Positions 27,939 through 37,484 of a stretch of DNA of 64,000 nt are shown here, piece by piece. The stretch is from Kitasatospora kifunensis (GTDB lineage Bacteria > Actinomycetota > Actinomycetes > Streptomycetales > Streptomycetaceae). The position numbers and the translations under genes are program-made. Positions within the stretch are counted from its first letter, which is position 1; every line of letters starts with the position of its first letter. The notes beneath the pieces were generated by a model. It was given only the letters and a program-made list of their open reading frames with translations. It was not told the DNA's origin and did no database searches. The stretch is from contig NZ_JACHJV010000001.1 of the NCBI RefSeq assembly GCF_014203855.1, positions 3,348,001 through 3,412,000 of the forward strand, read 5' to 3'.

Positions 27939-29726
27939 TCAACGCTGCTGCGGATTCCAGGTCGGCGCCTGCGCCGGGTAGGAGGGCCAGCTTCCGGTCC
28001 GCGGATCCAGCGGCTGCGGGACGGGCGGCTGCGGCTGGGACCGGGGCTGGAGCGGCGGCTGCGGACCGGTGCGGCGGTGGTGACTCAACTGGTCGAGGTG
28101 CTGCCGCAGTCGGAGCACGTCCGGGTGGTGCGGACCGAGCCGCGGCTCCCGGTCGAAGAGCAGCGCGAGCAGCCAGTCCCAGGCCTCCCCGCTCTCCCCC
28201 GAGCCGGCCAGCAGCAGCCCGATCCGCTCCCGCAGGTCGAAGCAGCGCGAGGGGTCGACGTCCTGCCCCTGGGTCAGTCGCGCGGTGTGGTCGGCCAGCA
28301 GGGCCCGGTACTCGGCCAAGGCCTCGGCCGTGCGCCCCAACTGCTCCAGGCAGGCGGCGGCCTTGCGGCGGTGGTCCAGGGCCTGCGGGTCACGCGGGCC
28401 GCCGTCGGCGGCAGCGCCGGCCGCGAGCAGCTGGTACTCGGGCAGCGCGGCGCGGTACTGCCCCTCCTGGAGCAGGGTGCGCGCGTAGATCGTGCGCAGC
28501 GTGCGGACCAGCGGCGCCCTGTCGCCGTGCGCGGCGCGGGCGCGTGGGAGCAGCCGCCCGGCGAGGTCGATCACCTCGGCGTAGCGGTGGGCGGCGAGCA
28601 GGTCGGAGACCTGACCGCAGGCGGCGACGAGATCGCCGGGATCGGCGTAACCGGTTTGGCCGACGGGACCGGCGGGCGGCTCGGCGGTGCGTACGGGCAC
28701 GGGCGGCGTCACCGGCACGGGCGGCGCGGCGGCCCCGCTGACCCCACTGGCCCCACCGGCCCCACCCGGCAGCGGCTGGTGCGGGTGGCGGAACGGGCCG
28801 GTCGGATCCGGCGGCGACCCGTACGCCGCAGGCGGCTCGTCCGCCGCCACCCCGGCCCAGGCCCCGGGCAGCAGCGGACGCAAGCGCTGGAAGACCGCCT
28901 GCGCGTCGGGCGGACGCGCGGCCGGCGGCTTGGCCAGCAGGTCCAGCACCAGCGCCTCCAGTCCCGCCGGCACCCCGGGCCGCAACTGCCGCAGCGGTAC
29001 CGGCGCTTCGTCCACCTGGCAGCGCAGCACCCCGAGCGCGGTCGCCGCCCGGAACGGCTCCTGGCCGGCCAGCATCTCGTGCAGCAGGCAGCCCAGCGCG
29101 TACAGGTCGCTGCGCGCGTCCACCGCCCCGGAGAGGGCCTGCTCGGGTGCCATGTAGGAGGGGCTGCCGATCGGCACGCCGGTCATGGTGAGCCGGGTGT
29201 GCTCGCCGTCCAGCGCGGTGGCGATGCCCAGGTCGAGGAGCACCACCCGGCCGTCCGGACGGACCATCACATTGCTCGGCTTCAGATCCCGGTGCACCAC
29301 CGGAACGGCGTGCACCACCGAGAGCGCCGTGCAGATCTGCGCGGCCACCGCGACCGCCCACGGGACCGGGAACGGAGCCTGCTCGGCGATCAGGTCGCCC
29401 AGCCCGATGCCGGGCAGCCGCTGCATCACCAGGTAGAGCTCGCCCGCGTCCTCACCCGCGTCGAAGACCGTGACCAGGCCGGGGTGGTCGAGGCCGGCGG
29501 TGATCCGGCACTCGCGCAGGAACCGCCGCCGCAGCTCGGCGCGGCGCTGCTCGATCTGCGAGGTGCCCTCACCGGCGAGCAGCGCGTCGGTGCGCAGCAG
29601 CTTCACCGCGACCCGCCGGTCGAGCCGCTCGTCGTAGCCGGCCCAGACCTGGCCCATCCCGCCGTGTCCGATCTTCTCGGCCAGCCGGTACCGGCCGCCG
29701 ATCACCCGGGCCTGCGGCGCACTCAC
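27939..29726 (-). CDS. Serine/threonine protein kinase with helical C-terminal region
   Basis: The 595-residue Hanks-type kinase has the G-loop [10 protein letters not shown], catalytic Lys42 in RVAVKLLR, the catalytic loop [13 protein letters not shown], a metal loop written LLDLGIA (DLG in place of the usual DFG), and PSYMAPEQ in the activation segment. After residue 280, a Pro-rich linker leads into a repetitive helical region ([21 protein letters not shown]...[12 protein letters not shown]) resembling TPRs. There is no transmembrane helix or PASTA domain. It overlaps by 4 bp the upstream gene for a small membrane protein, a likely partner or anchor. Confidence 0.93.
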   Translation of the reverse strand: MSAPQARVIGGRYRLAEKIGHGGMGQVWAGYDERLDRRVAVKLLRTDALLAGEGTSQIEQRRAELRRRFLRECRITAGLDHPGLVTVFDAGEDAGELYLVMQRLPGIGLGDLIAEQAPFPVPWAVAVAAQICTALSVVHAVPVVHRDLKPSNVMVRPDGRVVLLDLGIATALDGEHTRLTMTGVPIGSPSYMAPEQALSGAVDARSDLYALGCLLHEMLAGQEPFRAATALGVLRCQVDEAPVPLRQLRPGVPAGLEALVLDLLAKPPAARPPDAQAVFQRLRPLLPGAWAGVAADEPPAAYGSPPDPTGPFRHPHQPLPGGAGGASGVSGAAAPPVPVTPPVPVRTAEPPAGPVGQTGYADPGDLVAACGQVSDLLAAHRYAEVIDLAGRLLPRARAAHGDRAPLVRTLRTIYARTLLQEGQYRAALPEYQLLAAGAAADGGPRDPQALDHRRKAAACLEQLGRTAEALAEYRALLADHTARLTQGQDVDPSRCFDLRERIGLLLAGSGESGEAWDWLLALLFDREPRLGPHHPDVLRLRQHLDQLSHHRRTGPQPPLQPRSQPQPPVPQPLDPRTGSWPSYPAQAPTWNPQQR

Positions 29727-30235
29727 CGCCCGCCGCCCTCGGCCTGCCGGCGCAACAGCTCACCGAGCTGCTGCAACTCGTCGACCGGCGCGGAGACGGG
29801 CTGCTGCGGCGGCAGCTGGTATTCCGGCGGGGGCGGCGGCGCCCAATATCCGGGGAGCGGCACCGGGGCCAGGACCGGAGCCGGCCCGCCCCACACGCGC
29901 CGGCGGTCCATCAGCAGGAAGTGCGTCGGCGCCCCGAGGATCAGCAGCACCATGGTCCCCGCCCCGAGCCCGTTGGCCACCGTCGCGTGCTTGTCATCCC
30001 CCGCGACCACCGCGCAGACGAACATCAGCAGCGACAGCGCCCCGACCACCACCGCCCCGAGCACGTCCGCCCGCCGCCTGCGCCGCACCGCCAGCGCCAC
30101 CGCGGGCACGAACCCGAGCAGCCCCGCCGTCAGCACCGCCACCAGGCAGAGCAGCACCTTGACGACCACCCCGAACGGACCCTTCGGCGGCGCCGGCAAC
30201 ACCGGCCCGAACTGCCCGGGAAACTGGCCAGCCAT
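29723..30235 (-). CDS. Small membrane protein coupled to the Ser/Thr kinase
   Basis: The 170-residue protein has three to four hydrophobic segments ([60 protein letters not shown]) and a Pro/Gln-rich cytoplasmic tail ending in a short helix ([17 protein letters not shown]). ATG 30235 ([14 protein letters not shown]) is preferred to the longer frame. Its stop overlaps the kinase start (29723-29726), so the two are probably translationally coupled. It could localise the soluble kinase to the membrane. No family was recognised. Confidence 0.8.
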   Translation of the reverse strand: MAGQFPGQFGPVLPAPPKGPFGVVVKVLLCLVAVLTAGLLGFVPAVALAVRRRRRADVLGAVVVGALSLLMFVCAVVAGDDKHATVANGLGAGTMVLLILGAPTHFLLMDRRRVWGGPAPVLAPVPLPGYWAPPPPPEYQLPPQQPVSAPVDELQQLGELLRRQAEGGGR

Positions 30236-30340
30236 GCGTATCCGCCCCCACGCGAAGAAGTCCCCCACCGACCATCGCGCCCACGTTACCGCCCACCGCC
30301 ACCACCCCGACCAGCACGGACCGGACCGCTACCGCTCTGT

Positions 30341-30379
30341 GATCATGACGGGCGATCACGACGGGCGATCACGACGGGC
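30341..30379. repeat. Three tandem 13-bp repeats in a divergent promoter region
   Basis: GATCAYGACGGGC is repeated head to tail at 30341, 30354 and 30367; the first copy differs by one base. The repeats lie between the membrane-protein/kinase operon (start 30235) and the VOC gene (start 30513). They could be a regulator-binding array. Confidence 0.8.
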
Positions 30380-30512
30380 CTCAGGTCGGCCGCGCCGCCG
30401 CCCCGCTCGAACCGCCCGGCGTGTTGACGGCTTGGACGACGGCCGCCTTCGGATCATCGGACGCAGGCACGCGTCCCCCGCGTGGCGAGCGACCGAGGGC
30501 GAGGAAACGGAC

Positions 30513-30899
30513 ATGTTCGAAGACAGCAAGGCATTCAGCAGCTTCTCCGCGAACGATCTCGACCAGGCCAAGCAGTTCTACGGCGAGACCCTGGGACTGA
30601 AGGTCACCGACCTGACCATGGAGGGGCGCTACCGGCTGCTGCGCCTCCAGCTGCCCGGCGGCGGCGAGGCGCTGATCTACCCGAAGCCGGACCACGCCCC
30701 GGCCTCGTTCACCGTCCTCAACTTCCAGGTGGCGGACGTCGAGCAGGCGGTCGACGAGTTGGCCCGGCGCGGGGTGCGGTTCGAGCGGTACCCCGGGCTG
30801 GAGGCGGACGAGAAGGGGATCTTCCGGGGCGGCGGCCCGCACATCGCCTGGTTCACCGACCCGGCGGGGAACATCCTCTCGGTGCTGCAGAACACATAG
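30513..30899 (+). CDS. VOC (glyoxalase/bleomycin-resistance) superfamily protein
   Basis: The 128-residue protein has the paired beta-alpha-beta-beta-beta units of the vicinal oxygen chelate fold: [20 protein letters not shown] begins the first, [20 protein letters not shown] begins the second, and [17 protein letters not shown] ends it. Single-module members dimerise. Possible roles are metal-dependent isomerase, dioxygenase or drug-binding protein; the ligand is not predictable. ATG 30513 with GAGGAAACGGAC upstream is the chosen start. It is convergent with the DNA methylase gene, 6 bp away. Confidence 0.88.
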   Translation: MFEDSKAFSSFSANDLDQAKQFYGETLGLKVTDLTMEGRYRLLRLQLPGGGEALIYPKPDHAPASFTVLNFQVADVEQAVDELARRGVRFERYPGLEADEKGIFRGGGPHIAWFTDPAGNILSVLQNT

Positions 30900-30905
30900 G
30901 ACGAC

Positions 30906-32984
30906 TCACCCCACCGTCAGTCCGCCGTCCGCCAGGCCGTCCGTCAGGCCCTGGGCCAACTGCCGCCCCAGCTCCTCGGCCTGGCGTAGGCCGACCGCGA
31001 AGGCGGCGATCCGGCCGAAGGCCTCGCCGAGCTCGCGCTGGGCCGTGAGCGGCAGCCGCGGCACCTGGACGCGGCGGACGTCCAGGCGGGAGGTGGTGGA
31101 GGCGTGGCTGCTGGCGGAGCGCGCGCCGGCGGTGGAACGCAGGCGGCCGGCCAGGAACTCGGGGTCGAGCAGCGCCGGGTCGGGGCGCAGCAGGTGCAGG
31201 CGCGGGCCGAGGGCCGCGCCGTCGGCCGGGTCACCGGGGTGGACGACCAGCGCGCTGCCGCCGCCCAGGGCCGGGACCAGGACGTCGCCCGGGCGGGCGA
31301 GCAGCGCGCTCGCCTCGGCCTGGTCGGGACTCTGGGCCAGCGCGGCGCTCGGGCGGCGGCCGGTGACGAGGTCCTGGTCGGTGAGCACGGGCGTGGCCGA
31401 CGGGTCCTCGGCGAGTGGCCGCAGCGCCGGCCCGCTGCCGGAGGAGAACACCTCCAGGGCGCCGCTACGGGCGAGTTCGCCGATGGTGGTCATCGGCACG
31501 GCAGGGCCGTCGGCGACCTCGGTGACGGTCGGCAGCAGCTGGTCCGACTCGGCCAGCGAGGCCAGCAGTTCGCTCAGCCGTCCACGCAGCCCGGCCAGCG
31601 CCGAGGCACCGCCCGCCGCGGTCGGCGGTGGCAGGTGACGGGCCGGGGACAGGTCGGTGTCGTCGTCGAGCAGCTCGATCGAGTCCAGGACCCGGTAGAC
31701 GCCCGGCCGCTGCGCCACCTCGGCGCCCCCGTCGAAGTCCTGCCAGCCGTCCAGCACCGTGCGGTGCAGGGTCGGCCAGTCGAACTGCTCGGGCTGGGTG
31801 GCGGTTGCGTCCAGCAGCAGCAACTGGCGTACGGGCGAGGGCTCCTGCGGGTCGGGGCGGCGCAGCAGCCACAGGTGGAGCGGCACTCCGTAGGGCGGCG
31901 CCGCGCCTGCCGGCAGCGCCAGCACCGCGCGCAGCGCGCCGGTGCGCAGGAGTTCGGCGCGCAGCCGGCGGCCCGAGCGGCGGGAGGCCACGGTGGGCGG
32001 CAGCAGCAGCGCGGTCAGGCCGCCGGGGCGGGTGTGCGCCAGGCAGTGCAGCAGCCAGGCCAGTTCGGGCTCGGCGCGCGGCGGCGTCTGGTCGAAGAGC
32101 CAGCGCGGGTCGTAGCGCAACTCCTCGTGTCCCCAGTCCCGTTCGTTGTACGGCGGGCGGCAGAGCACCGCGTCGGCGAGCAGCGTGGGGTCGGCGTCGG
32201 CCCGCAGCGCGTCTCCGACCGCCAGGTACAGCGGCAGCGGCCGCTGCGCGTCGGCGGGCGCCCGCAGCGCGAGGCGTAGCAGCGCGGCGCCGGCCGTCGC
32301 CGGGTCGCGTTCCTGCCCGTACCGGACGGCGTCGGCCGGGGCGGCCAGCAGTACGGCGCCCAGCCCGCAGGACGGGTCGAGCACGCTTGACGGCGCACCG
32401 GCGAGCGCGACCAGCAGGGCGGCGGCCTCCGGCGGCAGCTGGCCCGACTGCCGGGAGGTGGCCAACAGCGATTCATAGGCCGCGGCAGCGCCCTGCTCCT
32501 GCGCCAACTCAGCGAGCAGTCGGCAGAGTTCGAGCTGCGTGCTGCCGTACAGCGTCGGCGGCTCCAGCAGCGCGAGCGCCGCACCGCCGAGCTCCGCGTC
32601 CACCACCTCGGCCACCGCCCGGGGCAGCGCCAGGGCGAGCCGGGTGTCCGGCTCACCGGCCAGCGCGGCCCAGCGCTGGGGCGCGCGGTGCAGCAGGAGC
32701 AGGAAGGCGCCGGCCGGCAGCAGCGGGGCACCCGGATTGCCGACCGGGTCGCGCAGCGCGTCCAGCTGCTGGCGGCAGCGTTCCAGCAGCGGCAGTTCGG
32801 CGATCTTGCCCTGCCGGCGCAGCCACTCCTCGATCTGCGGCAGCGCGAAGGTGGGGCTGGCCTCGCTGCCGCCCACCGGCTGCGGGAAGTCGGCATGCCG
32901 CTTGCGCCAGTTGCTGACGGCAGCCCGGCCGACCCCGGCCAGCCGGGCGATCTCGACGGCGGTGACCTCGGGGCTCGGCGGCAT
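30906..32984 (-). CDS. HTH plus N-6 DNA methylase-like protein (orphan, degenerate motif)
   Basis: The 692-residue protein starts MPPSPEVTAVEIARLAGVGR, an N-terminal winged-HTH (about residues 8-60). A Rossmann methylase core follows, with motif I VLDPSCGLGAVLLAAP and motif IV AVLCRPPYNERDWG. N-6 adenine methylases normally have (N/D/S)PP(F/Y); here Arg replaces the Asn, so catalysis is doubtful. The last 200 residues resemble a HsdS-type target-recognition half (PVLTDQDLVTGRRP; LDVRRVQVPRLPLTAQREL). No restriction subunit is near. It may be an epigenetic enzyme, or a DNA-binding regulator derived from one. The ATG at 32984 is used. Confidence 0.87.
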   Translation of the reverse strand: MPPSPEVTAVEIARLAGVGRAAVSNWRKRHADFPQPVGGSEASPTFALPQIEEWLRRQGKIAELPLLERCRQQLDALRDPVGNPGAPLLPAGAFLLLLHRAPQRWAALAGEPDTRLALALPRAVAEVVDAELGGAALALLEPPTLYGSTQLELCRLLAELAQEQGAAAAYESLLATSRQSGQLPPEAAALLVALAGAPSSVLDPSCGLGAVLLAAPADAVRYGQERDPATAGAALLRLALRAPADAQRPLPLYLAVGDALRADADPTLLADAVLCRPPYNERDWGHEELRYDPRWLFDQTPPRAEPELAWLLHCLAHTRPGGLTALLLPPTVASRRSGRRLRAELLRTGALRAVLALPAGAAPPYGVPLHLWLLRRPDPQEPSPVRQLLLLDATATQPEQFDWPTLHRTVLDGWQDFDGGAEVAQRPGVYRVLDSIELLDDDTDLSPARHLPPPTAAGGASALAGLRGRLSELLASLAESDQLLPTVTEVADGPAVPMTTIGELARSGALEVFSSGSGPALRPLAEDPSATPVLTDQDLVTGRRPSAALAQSPDQAEASALLARPGDVLVPALGGGSALVVHPGDPADGAALGPRLHLLRPDPALLDPEFLAGRLRSTAGARSASSHASTTSRLDVRRVQVPRLPLTAQRELGEAFGRIAAFAVGLRQAEELGRQLAQGLTDGLADGGLTVG

Positions 32985-33046
32985 GGCGGCTCCTCTGCTG
33001 CGCTGGCTGTGTCCACCCAGCATAGCCAGCCCGACCAGACACCCCA

Positions 33047-33060
33047 GTTCACACGTGAAC
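33047..33060. promoter_or_regulatory. GTTCAC-AC-GTGAAC dyad upstream of the methylase gene
   Basis: A perfect 6-bp inverted repeat with a 2-bp centre lies 63 bp upstream of the methylase ATG, in the 176-bp divergent promoter region. It is a likely operator. The HTH at the methylase N-terminus is one candidate ligand. Confidence 0.5.
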
Positions 33061-33082
33061 AGAGATGTTTTGAATTTTCCTG

Positions 33083-33112
33083 TTGACGTTGTTCACAGCA
33101 CTCTGCTGTGAT
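33083..33112 (+). promoter_or_regulatory. Promoter with 19-bp palindromic operator
   Basis: TTGACG (33083-33088) and TGTGAT (33107-33112) are separated by 18 bp and face the lipoprotein gene. The perfect dyad TCACAGCA-CTC-TGCTGTGA (33093-33111) fills the spacer and overlaps the -10 box, an arrangement expected of a repressor site. Confidence 0.6.
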
Positions 33113-33160
33113 GGACCCATCGCCAACCGGGGCGATCACCTGGAACCAGAGGAATCCGCC

Positions 33161-33802
33161 ATGCGCAGCACCACCGCCCGCCGCCGCACGCCCTCCGCCC
33201 GCCGCCGCACGCCCTCCGCCCGCCGCCGCTCGACCGGCCTCGCCCTGCTGGCCGGCATCGCCCTGCTCGCCCTGGCCACCACCGCCTGCGGACCGACCAG
33301 CACCAGCACGGTGGCCACCAAGCCGGTGCCGAACTCGGCCTCCGCCGCCGCCCCCGGCACCGCGGCCGGCGGCAGCAAGGCCCCGTCCGCCGCCAAGGTC
33401 GGCGACACCATCGCGCTCAAGGGCATGGACAAGGGCGCCGCCGCCGACGTGACCGTGGTCAAGACCCTCGACAACGCCCCGAGCGCCAACGACTTCAAGC
33501 CCGGCGACGGCAAGCGCTGGATCGCCGTGCAGCTCCGGATCAAGAACACCGGCACCGCCGCCTACAGCGACGCCCCGGACAACGGCGCGAGCGTGCTCGA
33601 CGACAAGGGCCAGTCCTACGGCGCGGTGGTCGCCGACACCACCGCGGGACCGAGCTTCCCCACCCCCGCGAACATCGCCCCCGGCGACAGCGCGCTCGGC
33701 TTCATCACCTTCGAGGTGCCCGCCGACGCCAAGATCGCCAAGCTCCAGTTCGGCCTCGACAGCGGCTTCGCCGACCAGACCGGCCAGTGGAACCTCAACT
33801 GA
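33161..33802 (+). CDS. DUF4352-type lipoprotein
   Basis: The 213-residue exported lipoprotein starts at ATG 33161. Its N-region contains a perfect tandem repeat of RRRTPSA (a 21-bp DNA repeat near 33177-33220), unusual for a signal peptide. A hydrophobic core and lipobox ATTAC follow. The C-terminal 130 residues form a DUF4352 immunoglobulin-like fold (RWIAVQLRIKNTGTAAYSDA; NIAPGDSALGFITFEVPADA). Such domains are common in actinobacterial surface lipoproteins of unknown ligand. A promoter with a 19-bp dyad lies immediately upstream. Confidence 0.9.
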   Translation: MRSTTARRRTPSARRRTPSARRRSTGLALLAGIALLALATTACGPTSTSTVATKPVPNSASAAAPGTAAGGSKAPSAAKVGDTIALKGMDKGAAADVTVVKTLDNAPSANDFKPGDGKRWIAVQLRIKNTGTAAYSDAPDNGASVLDDKGQSYGAVVADTTAGPSFPTPANIAPGDSALGFITFEVPADAKIAKLQFGLDSGFADQTGQWNLN

Positions 33803-33869
33803 GCGGGCCGCGCACGACGAAGCGGCGGATGGCACCAAGCCACCCGCCGCCCCTGGAAGTTGGACCCGG

Positions 33870-36800
33870 CTACTTCTTCGCCGCCGCCAGCTCCTCGAAC
33901 ATGGTGCTCAGGAAGGTCCCGCACCAGGCCAGCAGCTCGCGCCCGACCACCGGCTTGCCGCCGATCCGCGCGGTCGTCGGCCGCGGCACCAGCAGCTGCG
34001 CGGTGGCCGCCTTGACCTGGCTGCGCGGGTAGAGCCGGTTCAGCCGCAGCTGCTGGGACTCGCGCAACTCCACCGGCCCGAAGCGGACGTTCGCGCCCTG
34101 CAGGGTGATGTCCGCGACCCCGCACCGCCGCGCGTACAGCCGCAGCGCCGCGACCAGCAGCAGGTTCTCCACCGGGTCGGGCAGCTTGCCGTAGCGGTCC
34201 GTCAGTTCGGCCCGCACCTGCTCGATGTCGGCCTCCGAGTTGACCGCCGCGATCGAGCGGTAGGCCTGCAGGCGCAGCCGCTCGCCCGGCGCGTAGTCGT
34301 GCGGCACGTGGGCGTCCACCGGCAGCTCGATCTTCACCTCCAGCGGCTCCTCCTCCACCTCCCCGCCACCGCTCGCCAGCGACTCGCGGAACTCGGCCAC
34401 CGCTTCGCCGACCATCCGCATGTAGAGGTCGAAGCCGACACCCGCGATGTGCCCGGACTGCTCGCCGCCGAGCAGGTTGCCCGCGCCGCGGATCTCCAGG
34501 TCCTTCATCGCCACGTACATGCCCGCGCCCATCTCGGTGTGCTGGGCGATGGTGGCCAGGCGCTCGTGCGCGGTCTCGGTGAGCGGCTTCTCCGGCGGGT
34601 AGAGCATGTAGGCGTAGCCGCGCTCGCGGCCACGGCCCACCCGGCCGCGCAGCTGGTGCAGTTGGGAGAGGCCGAAGGTGTCACCGCGCTCCACGATCAG
34701 CGTGTTGGCGTTGGAGATGTCGATGCCCGACTCGACGATCGTGGTGGAGACCAGCACGTCGAACTCCTTCTCCCAGAAGTCGACCACCACCTTCTCCAGC
34801 AGCGTCTCGCCCATCTGCCCGTGCGCGGTGGCGACCCGGGCCTCCGGCACCAGGTCCTTGAGCCGGGCGGCCGCCTTGTCGATCGACTCGACCCGGTTGT
34901 GGATGTAGAAGACCTGGCCCTCGCGCAGCAGTTCACGCCGGATCGCGGCCGAGATCTGCTTCTCGTCGTAGGGGCCGACGAAGGTCAGCACCGGGTGCCG
35001 CTCCTCCGGCGGGGTGGTGATGGTGGACATCTCGCGGATGCCGGTGACCGCCATCTCCAGGGTGCGCGGGATCGGGGTCGCGGACATGGTCAGCACATCC
35101 ACGTTGGCCCGCAGCTTCTTCAGCTGCTCCTTGTGCTCGACGCCGAAGCGCTGCTCCTCATCGACGATGACCAGGCCGAGGTCCTTGAACTTCGTCTCCG
35201 AGGAGAAGAGCCGGTGGGTGCCGATCACCACGTCCACCGAGCCCTCGCGCAGGCCCTCCAGGACCGCCTTCGCCTCGCTGTCGCTCTGGAACCGCGACAG
35301 CGCCTTGACCACCACGGGGAAGTTGGCGTACCGCTCGGCGAAGGTCGAGAAGTGCTGCTGCACCAGCAGCGTGGTGGGCACCAGCACGGCCACCTGCTTG
35401 CCGTCCTGCACCGCTTTAAACGCCGCTCTCACCGCGATCTCGGTTTTCCCGTAGCCGACGTCGCCGCAGATCAGCCGGTCCATCGGGACGGACTTCTCCA
35501 TGTCGGCCTTGACCTCGGCGATGGTGGTCAGCTGGTCGGGCGTCTCCGCGTACGGGAAGGCGTCCTCCAGCTCGCGCTGCCACGGGGTGTCCGGGCCGAA
35601 GGTGTGCCCGGGGGCGGCCATCCGGGCCGAGTAGAGCTTGATCAGGTCGGCGGCGATCTCCTTGACCGCCTTCTTGGCCCGCTGCTTGGTCTTCGCCCAG
35701 TCCGCGCCGCCGAGCCGGTGCAGCGTCGGGGCCTCACCGCCGACGTACTTGGTCACCTGGTCGAGCTGGTCGGTGGGCACGAAGAGCCGGTCGCCGGGGT
35801 GCCCGCGCTTGGCCGGCGCGTACTCCAGCACCAGGTACTCGCGGGTGGCGCCCTGCACGGTGCGCTGCACCATCTCGACGTAGCGGCCCACCCCGTGCGC
35901 CTCGTGCACCACGTAGTCGCCGGCCACCAGGGCCAGTGGGTCGATCGCGTTGCGGCGCCGGGAGGGCATCCGGCGCATGTCCTTGGTGGAGGACCGCTGC
36001 CCGGACAGGTCGGTCTCGGTGATCACCGTGAGCTTGAGCGCCTCGTCCACGAAGCCGTGCTCGATCGAGCCGCAGGCGACGTAGACGACGTCGCGCGTGG
36101 GCGCCTGGGTCAGGTCCGGGACCAGCCGGGCCGGGATGCCCTCGTTGCCGAGCACCTCGGCCAGCCGGGAGGCCGGGCCCTGACCCTCCGTCACCATGAC
36201 GACCCGCCAGTCGGCGCTCAGCCGCTCCTTGGCGTCCGCGATGGCCCGCGCGGTGTCGCCCCGGTAGGCCTCCACGGCGTGCATGCCCAGGGTCAGCGTG
36301 TTGACGTCGAACTCGAGTACGGAACTGACGTCGGCGTCGCTGGTCGCGAACGGACTGACCGACCACCAGGGCAGGCCGATCGCGCCGGCGTGCTCACGCA
36401 CCTCGGCGAGCGAGCGCAGCGAGGCGGCGGAGACGTCGATCTGCTCGACGTCGATCGGCCGGTCGCCGCCGGCGGCCGCGGCCACCCAGGAGGCGTGCAG
36501 GAACTCCTGGCTGGTCGCCACCAGGTCGGCGGCCCGGGTGCGGACCCGCTCGGGGTCGCAGACCACCGCGACCGAACCGCTCGGCAGCACGTCGAGCAGC
36601 AGCTCCATGTCGTCCACCAGCACCGGGGCCAGCGACTCCATGCCCTCGACCGCGATCCCCTCGGCGATCTTGTCCAGGATCTCGGCCAGCTCGGGGTGCC
36701 GGGCGGCCAGCTCGGCGGCCCGCGCCCGCACCTGATCGGTCAGCAGCAGCTCCCGGCAGGGCGGCGCCCACAGGCCGTGCTCGGCGATCTCCAGCGAACG

Positions 36801-37484
36801 CTGGTCGGCCACCTTGAAGTAGCGGATCTCCTCGACCTCGTCGCCCCAGAACTCCACCCGCAGCGGGTGCTCCTCGGTCGGCGGGAAGACGTCCAGGATG
36901 CCGCCGCGCACCGCGAACTCGCCGCGCTTCTCGACCAGTTCGACCCGGGCGTAGGCGGCTGCGGCCAGCCGCTCGGCGATCTCACCCAGGTCCGCCGACT
37001 CGCCACCGCGCAGCGCCACCGGCTCCAGCTCGGCCAACCCCTTGACCTGCGGCTGCAGCACCGAGCGGACCGGCGCGACGACCACCTGCACCGGGCCGGC
37101 CGCAACGTCATCGGCCCGCGGATGAACGATCCGGCGCAGCACCGCGAGCCGGCGGCCCACGGTGTCCGAGCGCGGCGAGAGCCGCTCGTGCGGCAGCGTC
37201 TCCCAGGCCGGGTACTCGGCGACGGCGTCCGGCGGCAGCAGCGAGCGCAGGCTGGCGGCCAGGTCCTCGGCCTCCCGCCCGGTCGCGGTGACCGCGAGCA
37301 CCGGGCGGCCGCGCTCGCCGGCCCCCGCGGCCAGCGAGCGGGCCAGCGCGGCGACCACGAACGGCCGCGCGGCAGGCGGGCCGACCAGGTCCAGATGCGG
37401 CCGATGGCCACTGGCCGCCGCCTCGATCGCCTCGGCGAGGGCGGTGTCGCGAACCACGACATCGAGCAAACCGGTCAGGCTCAT
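33870..37484 (-). CDS. mfd: Transcription-repair coupling factor
   Basis: Mfd removes RNA polymerase stalled at DNA lesions and recruits UvrA. At 1204 residues it has normal length. The N-terminal UvrB-homology module shows AEYPAWETLPHERLSPRSD and VRGGILDVFPP. The CarD-like RNA-polymerase-interaction domain reads GDYVVHEAHGVGRYVEM. The SF2 translocase carries MDRLICGDVGYGKTEIAVRAAF (Walker A), VIVDEEQRFGVEHKE (DEEQ box), TMSATPIPRT, and QLRGRVGRGRERGYAYML (motif VI). A C-terminal TRCF domain with YGKLPDPVENLL completes it. It is convergent with the DUF4352 lipoprotein gene. Confidence 0.98.
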   Translation of the reverse strand: MSLTGLLDVVVRDTALAEAIEAAASGHRPHLDLVGPPAARPFVVAALARSLAAGAGERGRPVLAVTATGREAEDLAASLRSLLPPDAVAEYPAWETLPHERLSPRSDTVGRRLAVLRRIVHPRADDVAAGPVQVVVAPVRSVLQPQVKGLAELEPVALRGGESADLGEIAERLAAAAYARVELVEKRGEFAVRGGILDVFPPTEEHPLRVEFWGDEVEEIRYFKVADQRSLEIAEHGLWAPPCRELLLTDQVRARAAELAARHPELAEILDKIAEGIAVEGMESLAPVLVDDMELLLDVLPSGSVAVVCDPERVRTRAADLVATSQEFLHASWVAAAAGGDRPIDVEQIDVSAASLRSLAEVREHAGAIGLPWWSVSPFATSDADVSSVLEFDVNTLTLGMHAVEAYRGDTARAIADAKERLSADWRVVMVTEGQGPASRLAEVLGNEGIPARLVPDLTQAPTRDVVYVACGSIEHGFVDEALKLTVITETDLSGQRSSTKDMRRMPSRRRNAIDPLALVAGDYVVHEAHGVGRYVEMVQRTVQGATREYLVLEYAPAKRGHPGDRLFVPTDQLDQVTKYVGGEAPTLHRLGGADWAKTKQRAKKAVKEIAADLIKLYSARMAAPGHTFGPDTPWQRELEDAFPYAETPDQLTTIAEVKADMEKSVPMDRLICGDVGYGKTEIAVRAAFKAVQDGKQVAVLVPTTLLVQQHFSTFAERYANFPVVVKALSRFQSDSEAKAVLEGLREGSVDVVIGTHRLFSSETKFKDLGLVIVDEEQRFGVEHKEQLKKLRANVDVLTMSATPIPRTLEMAVTGIREMSTITTPPEERHPVLTFVGPYDEKQISAAIRRELLREGQVFYIHNRVESIDKAAARLKDLVPEARVATAHGQMGETLLEKVVVDFWEKEFDVLVSTTIVESGIDISNANTLIVERGDTFGLSQLHQLRGRVGRGRERGYAYMLYPPEKPLTETAHERLATIAQHTEMGAGMYVAMKDLEIRGAGNLLGGEQSGHIAGVGFDLYMRMVGEAVAEFRESLASGGGEVEEEPLEVKIELPVDAHVPHDYAPGERLRLQAYRSIAAVNSEADIEQVRAELTDRYGKLPDPVENLLLVAALRLYARRCGVADITLQGANVRFGPVELRESQQLRLNRLYPRSQVKAATAQLLVPRPTTARIGGKPVVGRELLAWCGTFLSTMFEELAAAKK

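Noticed and set aside
30906..32984. Type I restriction-modification locus.
   Set aside because: Only one methylase-like gene is present, with no hsdR and no separate hsdS; neighbours are unrelated housekeeping genes.
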